A DNA stretch of 64,000 nt from Paenibacillus lignilyticus (GCF_017942085.1 NZ_JAGKSP010000006.1:248001-312000), one strand, 5' to 3'. Positions 53,229 through 62,564 are shown, counted from the stretch's first letter. Translations and numbers: made by a program. The notes: a model not told the origin generated them from the letters alone.

Positions 53229-53935
53229 TGTCTGCTGCTGGGACTAAACAAGACGATAGAGGTAAGTTCAATCCGATACGTATTAAAATATGCGGTTTGC
53301 GAGATGCAGCAACGATTCGGGCGATGAACGGCTTGGCCTTTGACGAAATGGGGTTCATATTTGCGCCAAGCAAACGTCAAGTGTCTCCCGAGCTTGCACG
53401 GACGCTGATCGAGGAAGCTCGGAAGCTTCGCTTGCCCGAGGATAAAGCTCCTTTGACGGTCGGCGTTTTCGTTAATCCAAGCCTTCAGGAATTGCAGTCC
53501 GTACTTGCAGTTGCACCGCTTGATGTCGTTCAGCTGCATGGCGATGAATCGCCTCAGTTTTGCGCGCAGGTGAGAGAAACGCTGAACGCGCAAGTATGGA
53601 AGGTGTTTTCCGTAAAGGATAGCCAAGGAGATGACGCCGGCGGAGCTTCAAGACTTGAAGGTTATGCCGGGGTGGTAGACGGGTTTCTCATCGACACAGC
53701 CGGCGGCGGCACCGGACAGACGTTTGCATGGCATGTCATTGATCGGTATATGGAAGCTGCTTCGGACATGGGCGTACCGCTCTATGTGGCTGGCGGGCTT
53801 CATCCGGATAATGTCGTGGATTTGGTAAGTCAATATGCCCCGAGCGGTGTAGATGTTTCGAGCGGTGTGGAGACAGATGGCTTGAAGGATATTCAGAAAA
53901 TTCGATTGTTTGTGGAAAGGGTGAGAAGCGTATGA
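53228..53935 (+). CDS. trpF: Phosphoribosylanthranilate isomerase
   Basis: Amadori rearrangement in tryptophan synthesis. The 235-residue barrel has the catalytic Cys in [29 protein letters not shown] and the Asp in [15 protein letters not shown] short polar head (residues 1-15) precedes the usual start. The end overlaps trpB by 4 bases. Confidence 0.94.
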   Translation: MSAAGTKQDDRGKFNPIRIKICGLRDAATIRAMNGLAFDEMGFIFAPSKRQVSPELARTLIEEARKLRLPEDKAPLTVGVFVNPSLQELQSVLAVAPLDVVQLHGDESPQFCAQVRETLNAQVWKVFSVKDSQGDDAGGASRLEGYAGVVDGFLIDTAGGGTGQTFAWHVIDRYMEAASDMGVPLYVAGGLHPDNVVDLVSQYAPSGVDVSSGVETDGLKDIQKIRLFVERVRSV

Positions 53936-55137
53936 TCCAAGTCCCGGACGTAAACGGGCGCTTCGGTAAATTCGGCGGACGTTATGTGCCTGAGACGCTC
54001 ATGAACGCGCTGCTTGAGTTAGAGGAAGCATACCAGCATTATTCGAAGGATCCGGAATTCATTGCAGAGGTTCGTTACTTATTGACCAAGTATTCGGGCA
54101 GACCTACTTCGCTGTATCACGCACAGCGGTTGTCCGATCATCTTGGCGGCGCGCAAATTTATTTGAAACGCGAAGATTTGAACCATACCGGTGCACATAA
54201 AATCAACAATACAATCGGCCAAGGCGTACTTGCCAAGCGAATGGGAAAAACGAAGATCATCGCCGAAACAGGAGCAGGCCAGCATGGTGTTGCTTCCGCT
54301 ACGGTAGCGGCGCTGCTAGGTATGGAATGCAAAGTGTTCATGGGCGAAGAAGATACGAAACGCCAAGAGCTGAATGTATTCCGCATGAAGCTGCTAGGTG
54401 CAGAAGTAGTTCCCGTTACATCAGGTACACGTACACTTAAGGATGCTTGTAATGAGACACTTCGTTACTGGGTCAGCCATGTAGATGATACGTATTATAT
54501 CCTTGGTTCCGTTACCGGTCCTCATCCATACCCGATGATGGTTCGCGATTTCCAGCGTATTATCGGGGATGAATCCAGAGAGCAAATTCTTAAAGAAGTC
54601 GGACGTTTGCCTGATTATGTCGTAGCTGCCGTCGGTGGCGGGAGTAACGCAATCGGGATGTTCTATCCGTTCATCGGCGATGACGGGGTGAAACTGCTCG
54701 GCGTGGAAGCCGCCGGTCGCGGCGTGGAAACCGAAGAACATGCGGCAACGATGACGAAGGGGCGCCATGGCGTATTTCAAGGCTCGCTCAGCTACGTGCT
54801 GCAGGACGAGCATGGGCAAGTACAGCCGGCTCACTCGATTTCGGCAGGCCTGGATTACCCGGGCATCGGACCGGAGCATGCCTACCTCAAAGACACAGGC
54901 CGTGCTAATTATGTGCCGATTACAGATGCGGAGGCGCTCGAAGGGCTTCAGCTACTGTCGCGTACAGAAGGCATCATCCCGGCGCTGGAATCTGCGCATG
55001 CCATCGCTGAAGTGATGAAGCTAGCTCCGACGCTTAGCCGTGATCAAATTATCGTAGTCAGCTTGTCAGGTCGCGGAGACAAAGACGTGCAAGCGATTAT
55101 GGGCTACTTGGGAGGCGACGAAAACCATGGCCATTAA
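53932..55137 (+). CDS. trpB: Tryptophan synthase beta chain
   Basis: PLP enzyme that joins indole and serine. The 401-residue protein has the PLP-binding Lys90 in [27 protein letters not shown] and the phosphate-binding GGGSNA. ATG 53932 overlaps the trpF stop. It overlaps trpA by 11 bases. Confidence 0.97.
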   Translation: MIQVPDVNGRFGKFGGRYVPETLMNALLELEEAYQHYSKDPEFIAEVRYLLTKYSGRPTSLYHAQRLSDHLGGAQIYLKREDLNHTGAHKINNTIGQGVLAKRMGKTKIIAETGAGQHGVASATVAALLGMECKVFMGEEDTKRQELNVFRMKLLGAEVVPVTSGTRTLKDACNETLRYWVSHVDDTYYILGSVTGPHPYPMMVRDFQRIIGDESREQILKEVGRLPDYVVAAVGGGSNAIGMFYPFIGDDGVKLLGVEAAGRGVETEEHAATMTKGRHGVFQGSLSYVLQDEHGQVQPAHSISAGLDYPGIGPEHAYLKDTGRANYVPITDAEALEGLQLLSRTEGIIPALESAHAIAEVMKLAPTLSRDQIIVVSLSGRGDKDVQAIMGYLGGDENHGH

Positions 55138-55942
55138 TGAAATAGATGCATCGTTTCAGCGTCTGCGTGAAGAGGGCCGCACGGCGTTGATCCCTTTCCT
55201 TACCATCGGCGATCCTGATCTGGGCACGTCAGTGGAAATCATTGGTGCGCTGGAGCAGGCCGGCGCTGATATGGTGGAGCTTGGCGTTCCTTATTCGGAC
55301 CCGTTGGCGGATGGCCCTGTCATTCAACGCGCTTCCGAGCGTGCCTTGAAGAACGGCCAAGTCACGCTGGTTGACTGCATTCAGGTTGCCGAGAATGCCC
55401 GTCAAGCCGGCATTAAACTTCCATTCATCCTGTTCTCCTATTACAATCCTATTCTGCAATACGGGCTGGAACGGTTCTTTGACCTCGTCACCGAGAAAGG
55501 AATAAGCGGCTTAATCATTCCGGATTTGCCGATTGAAGAGGACGCTGAGGTTCGCGCAATGGCTGAGGCAGCGGATATTCATCTCATTCCGCTTGTAGCC
55601 CCAACATCCAATGACCGCGTGAAGCGTATTGCTTCCAAGGCCCGCGGATTCGTCTATTGCGTATCGTCGCTTGGCGTTACCGGCGTGCGCGCTGACTTCC
55701 ACAGCGGCATTGACGAGTTTCTCGCCACGGTCCGCGAAGCCACAACAACGCCGATCGCTGTCGGCTTCGGTATTTCCAGCCGTGAACAGGTGGAGCGCTT
55801 CGGCAAACAGGCAGACGGCGTCATCGTCGGCAGCGCGATTGTTCGCAAGATCGAAGAGGTCGTACCTTTGCTGCAAGCGGCGGATACGAAGCAGGAAGGC
55901 TTAGACCAAATCCGTGCATTTGTTCAAGAGCTGCGAGGCTAA
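55127..55942 (+). CDS. trpA: Tryptophan synthase alpha chain
   Basis: Cleaves indole-3-glycerol phosphate to indole. The 271-residue TIM barrel has catalytic Glu51 and Asp62 in [18 protein letters not shown] and the phosphate loop GFGISS. It ends the trp genes; a terminator follows, so hisC is likely transcribed separately. Confidence 0.96.
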   Translation: MAINEIDASFQRLREEGRTALIPFLTIGDPDLGTSVEIIGALEQAGADMVELGVPYSDPLADGPVIQRASERALKNGQVTLVDCIQVAENARQAGIKLPFILFSYYNPILQYGLERFFDLVTEKGISGLIIPDLPIEEDAEVRAMAEAADIHLIPLVAPTSNDRVKRIASKARGFVYCVSSLGVTGVRADFHSGIDEFLATVREATTTPIAVGFGISSREQVERFGKQADGVIVGSAIVRKIEEVVPLLQAADTKQEGLDQIRAFVQELRG

Positions 55943-55954
55943 ATCGTCAATCCG

Positions 55955-56000
55955 ATACCCTTTGAACTGCCTCAGGCAGCTCAAAGGGTATTCTTTTTAT
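55955..56000 (+). terminator. Intrinsic terminator after trpA
   Basis: ATACCCTTTGA/TCAAAGGGTAT with inner CTGCC/GGCAG, then TCTTTTT. Confidence 0.85.
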
Positions 56001-56134
56001 AGAATGCTTCTGTACATAAAAGCTTAAAAGCGCGAAAGAAAATCGGGCAAAAAGCTTTTAAATGACCACAACATGTGAGACAATGTTGGAATAGCAATTC
56101 TAAACTATACGCCACATATACGAGGTGATTATTG

Positions 56135-57232
56135 GTGCAACCCAAACAAAGTATCGTTCATTTGCCAGTGTACCAACCAGGCAAGCCAATTGAAGAAGTA
56201 AAGAGAGAGCTCGGCCTTAAAGAAGTCATTAAGCTCGCATCCAATGAGAATCCGTTCGGAAGCTCCGAACATGCGAAAGCTGCGATTCAGAATGAGCTTA
56301 ACAACATTAGCATCTATCCGGACGGCGGAAGCGTCGAACTGACTAAGGATTTGGCACAATATCTCGGCGTTGCGCCGAAACAGATTATTTTTGGCGCCGG
56401 TTCCGATGAAGTCATTCTCATGCTTGCCCGTGCTTACTTAACGCCGGGCGACGAGACGATTATGGCCGATGAAACGTTCCCGCAATATAAACATAACTGC
56501 GAAATTGAAGGTGCGACGATCATCGAAGTGCCGCTGAACAACGGTACGCATGATCTGCCTGCGATGCTGGCTAAAGTAACGGACAAAACGAAGATTATCT
56601 GGGTATGTAATCCGAATAACCCAACGGGCACGATCGTACGTAAAGAAGAGCTCGAAGCATTCGTGCGTCAAGTGCCTGCGAACGTTATCGTAGTACTGGA
56701 CGAAGCTTACTACGAATATGTAACGGATGCCGGTTATCCGGATGGCATTTCGCTGCTGCCGGAGTTTAAGAACGTCATCGTATTGCGTACGTTCTCCAAA
56801 ATTTACGGACTTGCTTCACTTCGTATCGGCTATGGCGTCGGTCACGAAGACGTTATTCGCTCGATCAATCAGGTTCGCGAACCGTTTAACACGTCTCGTT
56901 TCGGCCAAGCCGCTGCGAAAGCATCGCTTGCCGATCTCGAATTCCTTAATAGCTGCAAGGAGCGCAATGCAGCAGGTATCGTCTATATGTGCGAGCAATT
57001 TGACCGCCTGGGTCTAAGCTATTTCGAAGCGCATGGCAACTTTGTGATGGTAGATGTGAAACTGCCTTCTCAGCAAGTATTCGACGGTCTGCTCCGCAAA
57101 GGGATCATCTCCCGTGCCCGCTGGTCTTACTACCCGAACCATATTCGCATTACGGTAGGCAGCCAGGCGCAGAACGAAGCATTCGTTCACGCGCTGGAAG
57201 AAGTACTCTCAGAAGCGGCGGTGCTGGGTTAA
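56135..57232 (+). CDS. hisC: Histidinol-phosphate aminotransferase
   Basis: PLP-dependent transaminase of histidine synthesis that in Bacillus also serves Tyr/Phe. The 365-residue protein has KLASNENPFGSS, the PLP Lys222 in RTFSKIYGLASLRIGYG, and PNNPTGT. GTG 56135 has GAGGTGAT 5 bases upstream; TTG 56132 is too close. It sits between trpA and tyrA as in B. subtilis. Confidence 0.95.
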   Translation: MQPKQSIVHLPVYQPGKPIEEVKRELGLKEVIKLASNENPFGSSEHAKAAIQNELNNISIYPDGGSVELTKDLAQYLGVAPKQIIFGAGSDEVILMLARAYLTPGDETIMADETFPQYKHNCEIEGATIIEVPLNNGTHDLPAMLAKVTDKTKIIWVCNPNNPTGTIVRKEELEAFVRQVPANVIVVLDEAYYEYVTDAGYPDGISLLPEFKNVIVLRTFSKIYGLASLRIGYGVGHEDVIRSINQVREPFNTSRFGQAAAKASLADLEFLNSCKERNAAGIVYMCEQFDRLGLSYFEAHGNFVMVDVKLPSQQVFDGLLRKGIISRARWSYYPNHIRITVGSQAQNEAFVHALEEVLSEAAVLG

Positions 57233-57236
57233 CACC

Positions 57237-58328
57237 ATGACGAAAATTGCGATATTCGGCGTCGGTTTAATCGGCGGCTCGCTCGCGCTTTGTTTTAAAG
57301 GCAAGCCGGGTTTAACGGTCGTCGGCCATTCCGTTCGTGAATCATCCGTAGCCAAGTACCTCGAGAGAGGCGTTGTCGATCATGCGACGACGTCTCTGCG
57401 CGAGGCGGCAGAAGGCGCGGATTTTATTTTTCTGTGTGTCCCCGTAGGCTCTCTGGAGCAATATGTGCATGATTTAAGCGGGCTCGATTTAAAGCCGGGC
57501 TGCATCGTTACGGATGTAGGCAGCACGAAAGCATCCGTTGTCGCAACGGCACGGAACGCTCAATTAGGGAATGCCGTATTCATCGGAGGACATCCGATGG
57601 CGGGCTCAGAGCGCTCCGGGGTAGAAGCAGCTTCCTCGTATTTATTCGAGAATGCTTTCTATGTATTGACGCCTGATGCCTCAACGGCGCAGCGAGATAT
57701 CGACAAATTGACTGATCTGCTCACCTATACGAAAGCCCATATTGTACATGTGGCCCCTGAAGAGCATGATGAGATTGTCGGTGCGATCAGCCATCTCCCT
57801 CACATTATAGCGGTGGCACTTGTGAACCTGGTACGCGGCTATAATGAAAACAATTCGTTATACAGCGTTCTGGCAGCCGGAGGCTTCCGAGATATTACAC
57901 GGATAGGCTCCAGCGAACCGGGTGTATGGCGCGACATTCTGGTGAATAACCGGGAAGTGTTGTTAAAGCTGCTGCGCGAGTGGCAGGATGGGACAAGCGC
58001 CTTCATTGATATGCTGCAAAACGAAGATGGAGCGGGTATTGAGCTGGCTTTCCGGCAATCCGGCCAATTTCGCAGCAAGCTGCCGGAGCGGCGCAAAGGA
58101 ATGATTCATTCCTTCTATGAATGCTACATCGATGTCCCCGACCATCCCGGCATCATTGGCCACGTCGCTACGGAGCTGGGCAACAGCAATATCAATTTAA
58201 GCAATATCCAAATCATCGAGAGCAGGGAAGACGTACCTGGAATTCTAAGGCTCAGCTTCCGCAAGCAAGAGGATCTGGATCTAGCTGTCCAGAAACTGGG
58301 TTTAATTGGATATTCTGTTCATTTTTAA
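57237..58328 (+). CDS. tyrA: Prephenate dehydrogenase with ACT domain
   Basis: Oxidative decarboxylation of prephenate toward tyrosine. The 363-residue protein has the NAD motif G8-V-G-L-I-G-G14, VTDVGSTKASVV, GGHPMAGSERSG, and a C-terminal ACT domain (about 292-363, DVPDHPGIIGHVATELG) likely to bind Tyr. It lies 4 bases after hisC. In B. subtilis aroA (EPSP synthase) follows; here it does not. Confidence 0.94.
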   Translation: MTKIAIFGVGLIGGSLALCFKGKPGLTVVGHSVRESSVAKYLERGVVDHATTSLREAAEGADFIFLCVPVGSLEQYVHDLSGLDLKPGCIVTDVGSTKASVVATARNAQLGNAVFIGGHPMAGSERSGVEAASSYLFENAFYVLTPDASTAQRDIDKLTDLLTYTKAHIVHVAPEEHDEIVGAISHLPHIIAVALVNLVRGYNENNSLYSVLAAGGFRDITRIGSSEPGVWRDILVNNREVLLKLLREWQDGTSAFIDMLQNEDGAGIELAFRQSGQFRSKLPERRKGMIHSFYECYIDVPDHPGIIGHVATELGNSNINLSNIQIIESREDVPGILRLSFRKQEDLDLAVQKLGLIGYSVHF

Positions 58329-58357
58329 AATAGTTGGCGCACAAATGAAAACGCTTA

Positions 58358-58386
58358 TTGACAGAATGAAAACGTATACATATAAT
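58358..58386 (+). promoter_or_regulatory. Perfect consensus sigma-A promoter
   Basis: TTGACA (58358-58363), 17-base spacer, TATAAT (58381-58386), with no deviation from the consensus. It begins 30 bases after the tyrA stop and points at a terminator only about 60 bases further on. Confidence 0.85.
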
Positions 58387-58392
58387 AAAGGT

Positions 58393-58471
58393 ACAGTATG
58401 GTTTCTCTCCACTCCTATCCAAATCCATCGCATATTTTTGCGGGGCCGCCTTATAGGCGGTCTTTTTTTTT
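58393..58471 (+). ncRNA. Probable small RNA, about 80 nt, CU-rich
   Basis: From the expected start near 58393 the RNA has an open CU-rich stretch (58402-58420: TTTCTCTCCACTCCTATCC), a small CGCA/TGCG hairpin (58429-58442) and a strong terminator (GGCCGCC/GGCGGTC, TTATA loop, T9). There is no ribosome site for an ORF. CU-rich single-stranded segments that pair with Shine-Dalgarno sequences are typical of Bacillota regulatory RNAs. Function and exact ends are inferred. Confidence 0.6.
58444..58471 (+). terminator. Intrinsic terminator of the small RNA
   Basis: 7-bp stem with one G-T pair, 5-base loop TTATA, nine T. It also ends any tyrA read-through. Confidence 0.9.
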
Positions 58472-58756
58472 GTCCTGAGACCCATTTCGGTGAAACATTA
58501 AGCCCGGATCGTTCGTCACATACAGAGAGAACGATTGCAAGTTCATTGCATGCCTTATAATGAAACTCGCCTCACTGTGACTATAGAGAATCGGATCTTT
58601 GTAAAAACTTTACCCTAACGTGAAGCAAGCCATGTTACAATCGGTGTAGATTATGTAAAAAAGTGGGTCAAAGCATTATGTCGAAAGAAGCAGGATTTTC
58701 GGTTTATTTAACGAATTAATTAATGAATAATGCGAGGAAACATTTTTTTGATGATC
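58472..58756 (+). other. Non-coding interval before the sigma factor gene
   Basis: Part of a 507-base gap. AT-rich, with no ribosome site leading an ORF of note and no clear second promoter. The sigma gene promoter region begins at about 58757. Confidence 0.4.
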
Positions 58757-58758
58757 GC

Positions 58759-58784
58759 GCAACTTTTCACTCTCGTGTCGGTAC
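58759..58784 (+). promoter_or_regulatory. Candidate ECF-type autoregulatory promoter
   Basis: GCAACTTTT (58759-58767) resembles the ECF -35 AAC motif; CGGTAC (58779-58784), 15 bases after AAC, resembles the -10 CGTA/CGTC class. It precedes a sigma gene, which often controls itself. The match is partial. Confidence 0.4.
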
Positions 58785-58797
58785 AATATAGTACCGA
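58778..58797 (+). repeat. Perfect inverted repeat at the sigma-gene promoter
   Basis: TCGGTAC-AATATA-GTACCGA, 7-bp arms, 6-base spacer, 39 bases before the sigma start and overlapping the possible -10. It looks like an operator or a 5' RNA hairpin. Confidence 0.65.
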
Positions 58798-58835
58798 ACC
58801 GGGAGCACTCCTAAGGCCAAGGAGGGTCGCCCGCG

Positions 58836-59432
58836 ATGACGGATTCCCAGCTTATACGCGAAATTAAAGATGGTAACATACAGCTATACTCCGAATTAAT
58901 GCGGCGCTACCAACGTAAAATCCTTGCCTTCATCTACCACATGTTAAAGAGTGCCAAGCTCGAACTTCTGGCAGAGGATTTATGCTCGGAAACGTTCTAC
59001 AAGGCGTATCGTAGTCTGCATTCATTCCGGGAAGTTGATGCTTCCTTCTCTACATGGTTGTATACCATAGCACGAAATACGGTACTTAGCGAATTGCGCA
59101 AGCAGAAAGCAGGCAGCGTATCCTTTGACGAAGTCGGATACATCCCTATCGCGCCGCCGGAAGCCGTTCCGGAGCAGCGTTTGCTGCAGAGCGAGCGGAT
59201 GTCCATGGTTCGTGATGCGATTAACAGCCTGCCGGAGAAACAGCGATCAGCCCTTATTTTACGAGAGTATGACCAATTGGATTATCAGGAAATTGCCAAT
59301 ATCCTCGGTCAAACGGTAAGCTCCGTAAAGTCGCTCCTGTTTCGTGCACGCAGCAGTGTCAAAGTACAGCTTGAACCGTATTTCGGCGAATCGCCAATGC
59401 TGGAGGAATACGAGGGGATGAAAATGCGATGA
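58836..59432 (+). CDS. ECF-type RNA polymerase sigma factor
   Basis: A 198-residue sigma-70 group 4 protein with region 2 (LAEDLCSETFYKAYRSLHSFREVDASFSTWLYTIARN) and region 4 (LPEKQRSALILREYDQLDYQEIANILGQTVSSVKSLLFRARSSV). It should redirect RNA polymerase to envelope- or stress-type promoters. AAGGAGGGTCGCCCGCG precedes the ATG. It overlaps its anti-sigma gene in ATGA. This pair occupies the place after tyrA where Bacillus has aroA. Confidence 0.92.
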   Translation: MTDSQLIREIKDGNIQLYSELMRRYQRKILAFIYHMLKSAKLELLAEDLCSETFYKAYRSLHSFREVDASFSTWLYTIARNTVLSELRKQKAGSVSFDEVGYIPIAPPEAVPEQRLLQSERMSMVRDAINSLPEKQRSALILREYDQLDYQEIANILGQTVSSVKSLLFRARSSVKVQLEPYFGESPMLEEYEGMKMR

Positions 59433-60031
59433 AGTGCCTCGAAGTACAACAATCGTTTGGCGTCTATTGGGATTTGTCCGAAGATGATAGCGAACGAATG
59501 TCAGTCAACGAACATCTTCTGACCTGCGAGACATGCAGGGAGGAATTTCGTGTATGGGAAGAAAGCGAGCAACTAATCAAGTTCTTCTCCGATCATTCCG
59601 ATGAAATCGGCCCGATCGATCATTTGAATACCGGGGTTATGGACCGTATATATACGGAACAGTCCTGGTATATGCCCGTTTCTAATCGCAGCTATCAATT
59701 CTCTAAATCATTCCGCAGGAATGTGACGGCTATAATTGCGTGCTGCATGGCGATGTTCGTTTCCGGACTTTTCTATTTGTTGAAGGGACTCGGAAATTCC
59801 TCTTCGGTTGAGGTGGCAAAGTTGACGGGATTGCTCGAAACAGCCAACGCTGCGAGCGACAGCTCCGTCATCAGCGCAGACTTCTACGCAGATGTTCCTG
59901 TTGCCAGCATTAGCGATCCAATCGTTCTGAATATAGTGCCGACGGTACCGCAATACTATGTGGCGTTATCGTTACTCGGCATTATCATTACATTACTCAT
60001 TCTCAATTGGTTCTCTCGTACGCGAAATTAA
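59429..60031 (+). CDS. Anti-sigma factor with zinc-binding domain
   Basis: The 200-residue partner of the preceding sigma factor. It has a ZAS-type motif H29-x3-C33-x2-C36 (EHLLTCETC) at the N-terminus and two membrane segments (about 95-116 and 177-196) enclosing a 60-residue outer loop. This suggests release by regulated proteolysis; PrsW at 22490 is a possible, unproven protease. Start overlaps the sigma stop. Confidence 0.88.
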   Translation: MKCLEVQQSFGVYWDLSEDDSERMSVNEHLLTCETCREEFRVWEESEQLIKFFSDHSDEIGPIDHLNTGVMDRIYTEQSWYMPVSNRSYQFSKSFRRNVTAIIACCMAMFVSGLFYLLKGLGNSSSVEVAKLTGLLETANAASDSSVISADFYADVPVASISDPIVLNIVPTVPQYYVALSLLGIIITLLILNWFSRTRN

Positions 60032-60078
60032 CGAATACGTCTACATAGATGTTGACTTCTCATTGAAAGAGGGAATTA

Positions 60079-60672
60079 ATGTTGCGGATCGGACTCATAC
60101 GCCATGGCAAGACAGACTGGAACGGACTTGGCAAAATCCAAGGACAAACCGACATCCCGCTAAACAGTGAAGGAATCAGGCAAGCCCGAGCGCTGGCTTA
60201 CCGGCTGCTGCATGAACCGATGAAATGGGACGCTGTCGTTTCCAGCAACCTGTCTCGCGCCGTCGAAACGGCTCGAATCGTTGCCGAAACATTAGGCATT
60301 CCGTTGTTACCGGGCGATGCGAGACTTCGCGAACGGTTCTACGGAGAGATTGAAGGAACGACAGAGCCCGATCGTCAGGCCAAATGGGGCCCGAACTGGA
60401 AACGATGCGACTGCGGACAAGAAAGCGATGCTTCTGTTCGAGAACGATCGCTGGCTTTCGTGGAGGAAGCCGCAGCTGCTGTACCTGCCAGAAACTTGCT
60501 GGTCGTGACGCATGGCAGCTTGCTTGCCCAGTTACTGCAAGCGATGTGCGCGGACCTGACGGACAAACCGATCCACAATTTATCTTTCTCTATCATGGAA
60601 CGAGAAGGGGCAGCATGGACACCGCTGCTTCATAACTGCACGCTTCATCTCGAGCAGCTTCAACAAAGCTGA
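60079..60672 (+). CDS. Histidine phosphatase family protein
   Basis: A 197-residue phosphoglycerate-mutase-like phosphatase with the catalytic R8-H9-G10 (IRHGKTDWN), RAVETARIVAE and a later THGS segment containing the second His. Substrate is unknown; such proteins dephosphorylate sugar or nucleotide phosphates. AAAGAGGGAATTA precedes the ATG. Confidence 0.87.
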   Translation: MLRIGLIRHGKTDWNGLGKIQGQTDIPLNSEGIRQARALAYRLLHEPMKWDAVVSSNLSRAVETARIVAETLGIPLLPGDARLRERFYGEIEGTTEPDRQAKWGPNWKRCDCGQESDASVRERSLAFVEEAAAAVPARNLLVVTHGSLLAQLLQAMCADLTDKPIHNLSFSIMEREGAAWTPLLHNCTLHLEQLQQS

Positions 60673-60698
60673 GGGCATCGATGTATAATGCAAAGAAC

Positions 60699-60738
60699 AG
60701 CCGCCGACCAAGAATGACTGGGTCGGCGGCTTTTTTTA
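60699..60738 (+). terminator. Intrinsic terminator after the histidine phosphatase gene
   Basis: Perfect 11-bp AGCCGCCGACC/GGTCGGCGGCT, 11-base loop, T-tail. Confidence 0.9.
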
Positions 60739-60819
60739 TCTCCGGAGGTTATAAATTTCGCCAATGTTCCCATAATGGTAGTAAACCTGCAAGCGGGGCC
60801 GGGAACGGAGGTTTGATAG

Positions 60820-62088
60820 ATGAATTTAGCGGACATGCTTAGCTACGCGGACATTGGCCAGCTGAGCCGGATTGCGACAACCTATCAATGTGAGTGCAAT
60901 GGAAACTCGAAGAATGATTTGATTCAGTCTATTTTATCCACGGTGAATCGCAGGGATGTCTTTGAGGCACAAATTGGAGCGATGAAGCTGGAGGATCTTC
61001 GATTTATCAATTCTCTCTTGTTTGATGCTAGAGATGCTTTCAGTTTGGAGGAGCTGATTGCACGTGTACAGCAAAGCAGATTCAGCAGTGCAGAAGCGGA
61101 TGCGCTGACGGGAAACGGGATTGGCCAAGCGGTTTCTATTGTCGAAACGGCGGCCGAGCCCAAGAAAAGCCGTACCTCCAAAGCTAAAGACAGTACTAAG
61201 GCCAAGGTGAAGCCGACCAGCAAGACCAAAGCAGCCAAAGAGAAACAACAGCCTGAAGCCGGGCCGAGAGATACGATTTCGAGGTTTAAGCAATACGGTT
61301 GGTTGTTTAACGGATATGCCGGAGCGGATCGTTATTTATTCCAGGTTCCGACTGATTTGAAGGAAAGGTTTAAAGAAACGATGGAACGCAGGCTCGTCTC
61401 CCAAGTTACTTATACAGATGAAGAGCCGCATGCTTACCGGGATGAACAAATGTTAATGGGTGACGATGTTTCGCAGCTTCTGACCTATATTCACTTGAAC
61501 GAAATCTCGCTGACGTCTGAAGGAAACATGTACAAGCGGAATGTTCTGCAGCTGCTTGAGCTGTTCGGTGTGAAGGAGCAGCTTCCGGGGAAAGGGGAAT
61601 GGCGCTTCGGGTACGGGAGAAGAATCAAGGAATATCCTAGCCGAATGTCGCTCCTGTATGACTATTGCTTCTATAAAGGATGGATTGCTGAGACCGAAAC
61701 GATGCTTGTGCTGACGCCGGCAGGCAGAGACAGACAAGTGTCGAAAACGTCAGAGCCGCCGGACAAGCTGTATCAATTCTGGCTCAGACTTTACAAAAGT
61801 CCAATTCCCAATATTCGGGCGATCGTACACTGGATCGATAAGCTTGGAAGCCGCTGGGTCAAAGCCGAGACCATTATGAGTACGCTGACCCCCTATATTA
61901 AACCCTTCTATTATGATCAGCCTGAAACGATTCTGGAACAGCGGCTAATTAGCATGATGATGCATTTGGGCCTACTGAGAATCGGGGAGCATGCTGAATT
62001 TGGACAAGTGATTCGGATGACACCGCTCGGCAGGACAATCGTGGCGGGGCAAAGCATCGACGATGAGGCGATTGTACTGAACCGTTAA
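60820..62088 (+). CDS. Conserved protein of unknown function with Lys-rich linker
   Basis: A 422-residue soluble protein I cannot place firmly. Residues 1-105 are helical (YADIGQLSRIATTYQCECNGNSKNDLIQSILS), about 110-150 form a Lys/Thr/Ser-rich linker, and 155-422 look like several winged-helix modules. The layout recalls the N-terminal part of XPB/Rad25-type helicases without the helicase motor, so a nucleic-acid-binding role is possible. GGAGG precedes the ATG. Position corresponds to the ypiA interval of B. subtilis. Confidence 0.6.
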   Translation: MNLADMLSYADIGQLSRIATTYQCECNGNSKNDLIQSILSTVNRRDVFEAQIGAMKLEDLRFINSLLFDARDAFSLEELIARVQQSRFSSAEADALTGNGIGQAVSIVETAAEPKKSRTSKAKDSTKAKVKPTSKTKAAKEKQQPEAGPRDTISRFKQYGWLFNGYAGADRYLFQVPTDLKERFKETMERRLVSQVTYTDEEPHAYRDEQMLMGDDVSQLLTYIHLNEISLTSEGNMYKRNVLQLLELFGVKEQLPGKGEWRFGYGRRIKEYPSRMSLLYDYCFYKGWIAETETMLVLTPAGRDRQVSKTSEPPDKLYQFWLRLYKSPIPNIRAIVHWIDKLGSRWVKAETIMSTLTPYIKPFYYDQPETILEQRLISMMMHLGLLRIGEHAEFGQVIRMTPLGRTIVAGQSIDDEAIVLNR

Positions 62089-62116
62089 CAAGGCATTTGT
62101 ACGGGAAACGGTAGGC

Positions 62117-62443
62117 ATGAGCACATTTCATGGCCCTAAGAGGGCCATCGTCCTTAGCGGAGTTCATTGTGATGAATATGATTTAGTAGAGCCGGTTCGC
62201 TCAATGATGGGGTTTACACAGATGGAACCCACCTATACGCTTTCACTTATTCGCCTGCGGGAATCGTCACAACTTAAGACAGGAAAGACGATCGGCCTTG
62301 ATCAACAAAAGACGATGGAGAGCGGCTTACGTAAGGAAAGGAATATAGGATCTCTTAAACGCAGTGTTGGAGGTGTATCCTATGGACAAAATGAAAGTAT
62401 CGTACGAAGTGATGCTCGGGCTTGCTGCAGAAATGTTACTTGA
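62117..62443 (+). CDS. Doubtful small ORF
   Basis: A 108-codon open frame with a weak GGTAGGC ribosome site. Codon use is passable in the first 45 codons only, and the end overlaps the IDEAL gene by 62 bases in another frame. It contains the palindrome at 62130-62148. It may be chance, or the relic of a longer gene. Confidence 0.25.
   Translation: MSTFHGPKRAIVLSGVHCDEYDLVEPVRSMMGFTQMEPTYTLSLIRLRESSQLKTGKTIGLDQQKTMESGLRKERNIGSLKRSVGGVSYGQNESIVRSDARACCRNVT
62130..62148 (+). repeat. Perfect hairpin ATGGCCCT/AGGGCCAT
   Basis: 8-bp arms with a 3-base AAG loop, no T-tract. It may mark the end of the 60820 transcript or be a protein-binding site. Confidence 0.45.
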
Positions 62444-62564
62444 TGAAGCTGTACTCAAATTCCGTAGGGATAAGCTTTATCAAGCCATTGATCAGGCGCT
62501 TGCCTCCGGCGACAAGGATAAATTCCGTCGCCTGACCGACGAGCTGAAATCTTTATACGCATAA
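62382..62564 (+). CDS. IDEAL domain mini-protein
   Basis: A 60-residue protein that is little more than an IDEAL domain (LLDEAVLKFRRDKLYQAIDQAL ... FRRLTDELKSLY). In B. subtilis an IDEAL domain forms the C-terminus of YpiB (ReoY), an adaptor for ClpC-type turnover in cell-wall control; here the N-terminal UPF0302 domain is absent at this locus. TTGGAGGTGTATCCT precedes the ATG. Confidence 0.75.
   Translation: MDKMKVSYEVMLGLAAEMLLDEAVLKFRRDKLYQAIDQALASGDKDKFRRLTDELKSLYA

Noticed and set aside
56020..56060. TAAAAGCTT / AAGCTTTTA repeat before hisC
   Set aside because: AT-rich and short; each arm is self-palindromic, so pairing is ambiguous and may be chance.
58306..58560. 84-codon ORF across the small RNA region
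   Set aside because: No ribosome site, runs through a promoter and terminator, poor codon use.
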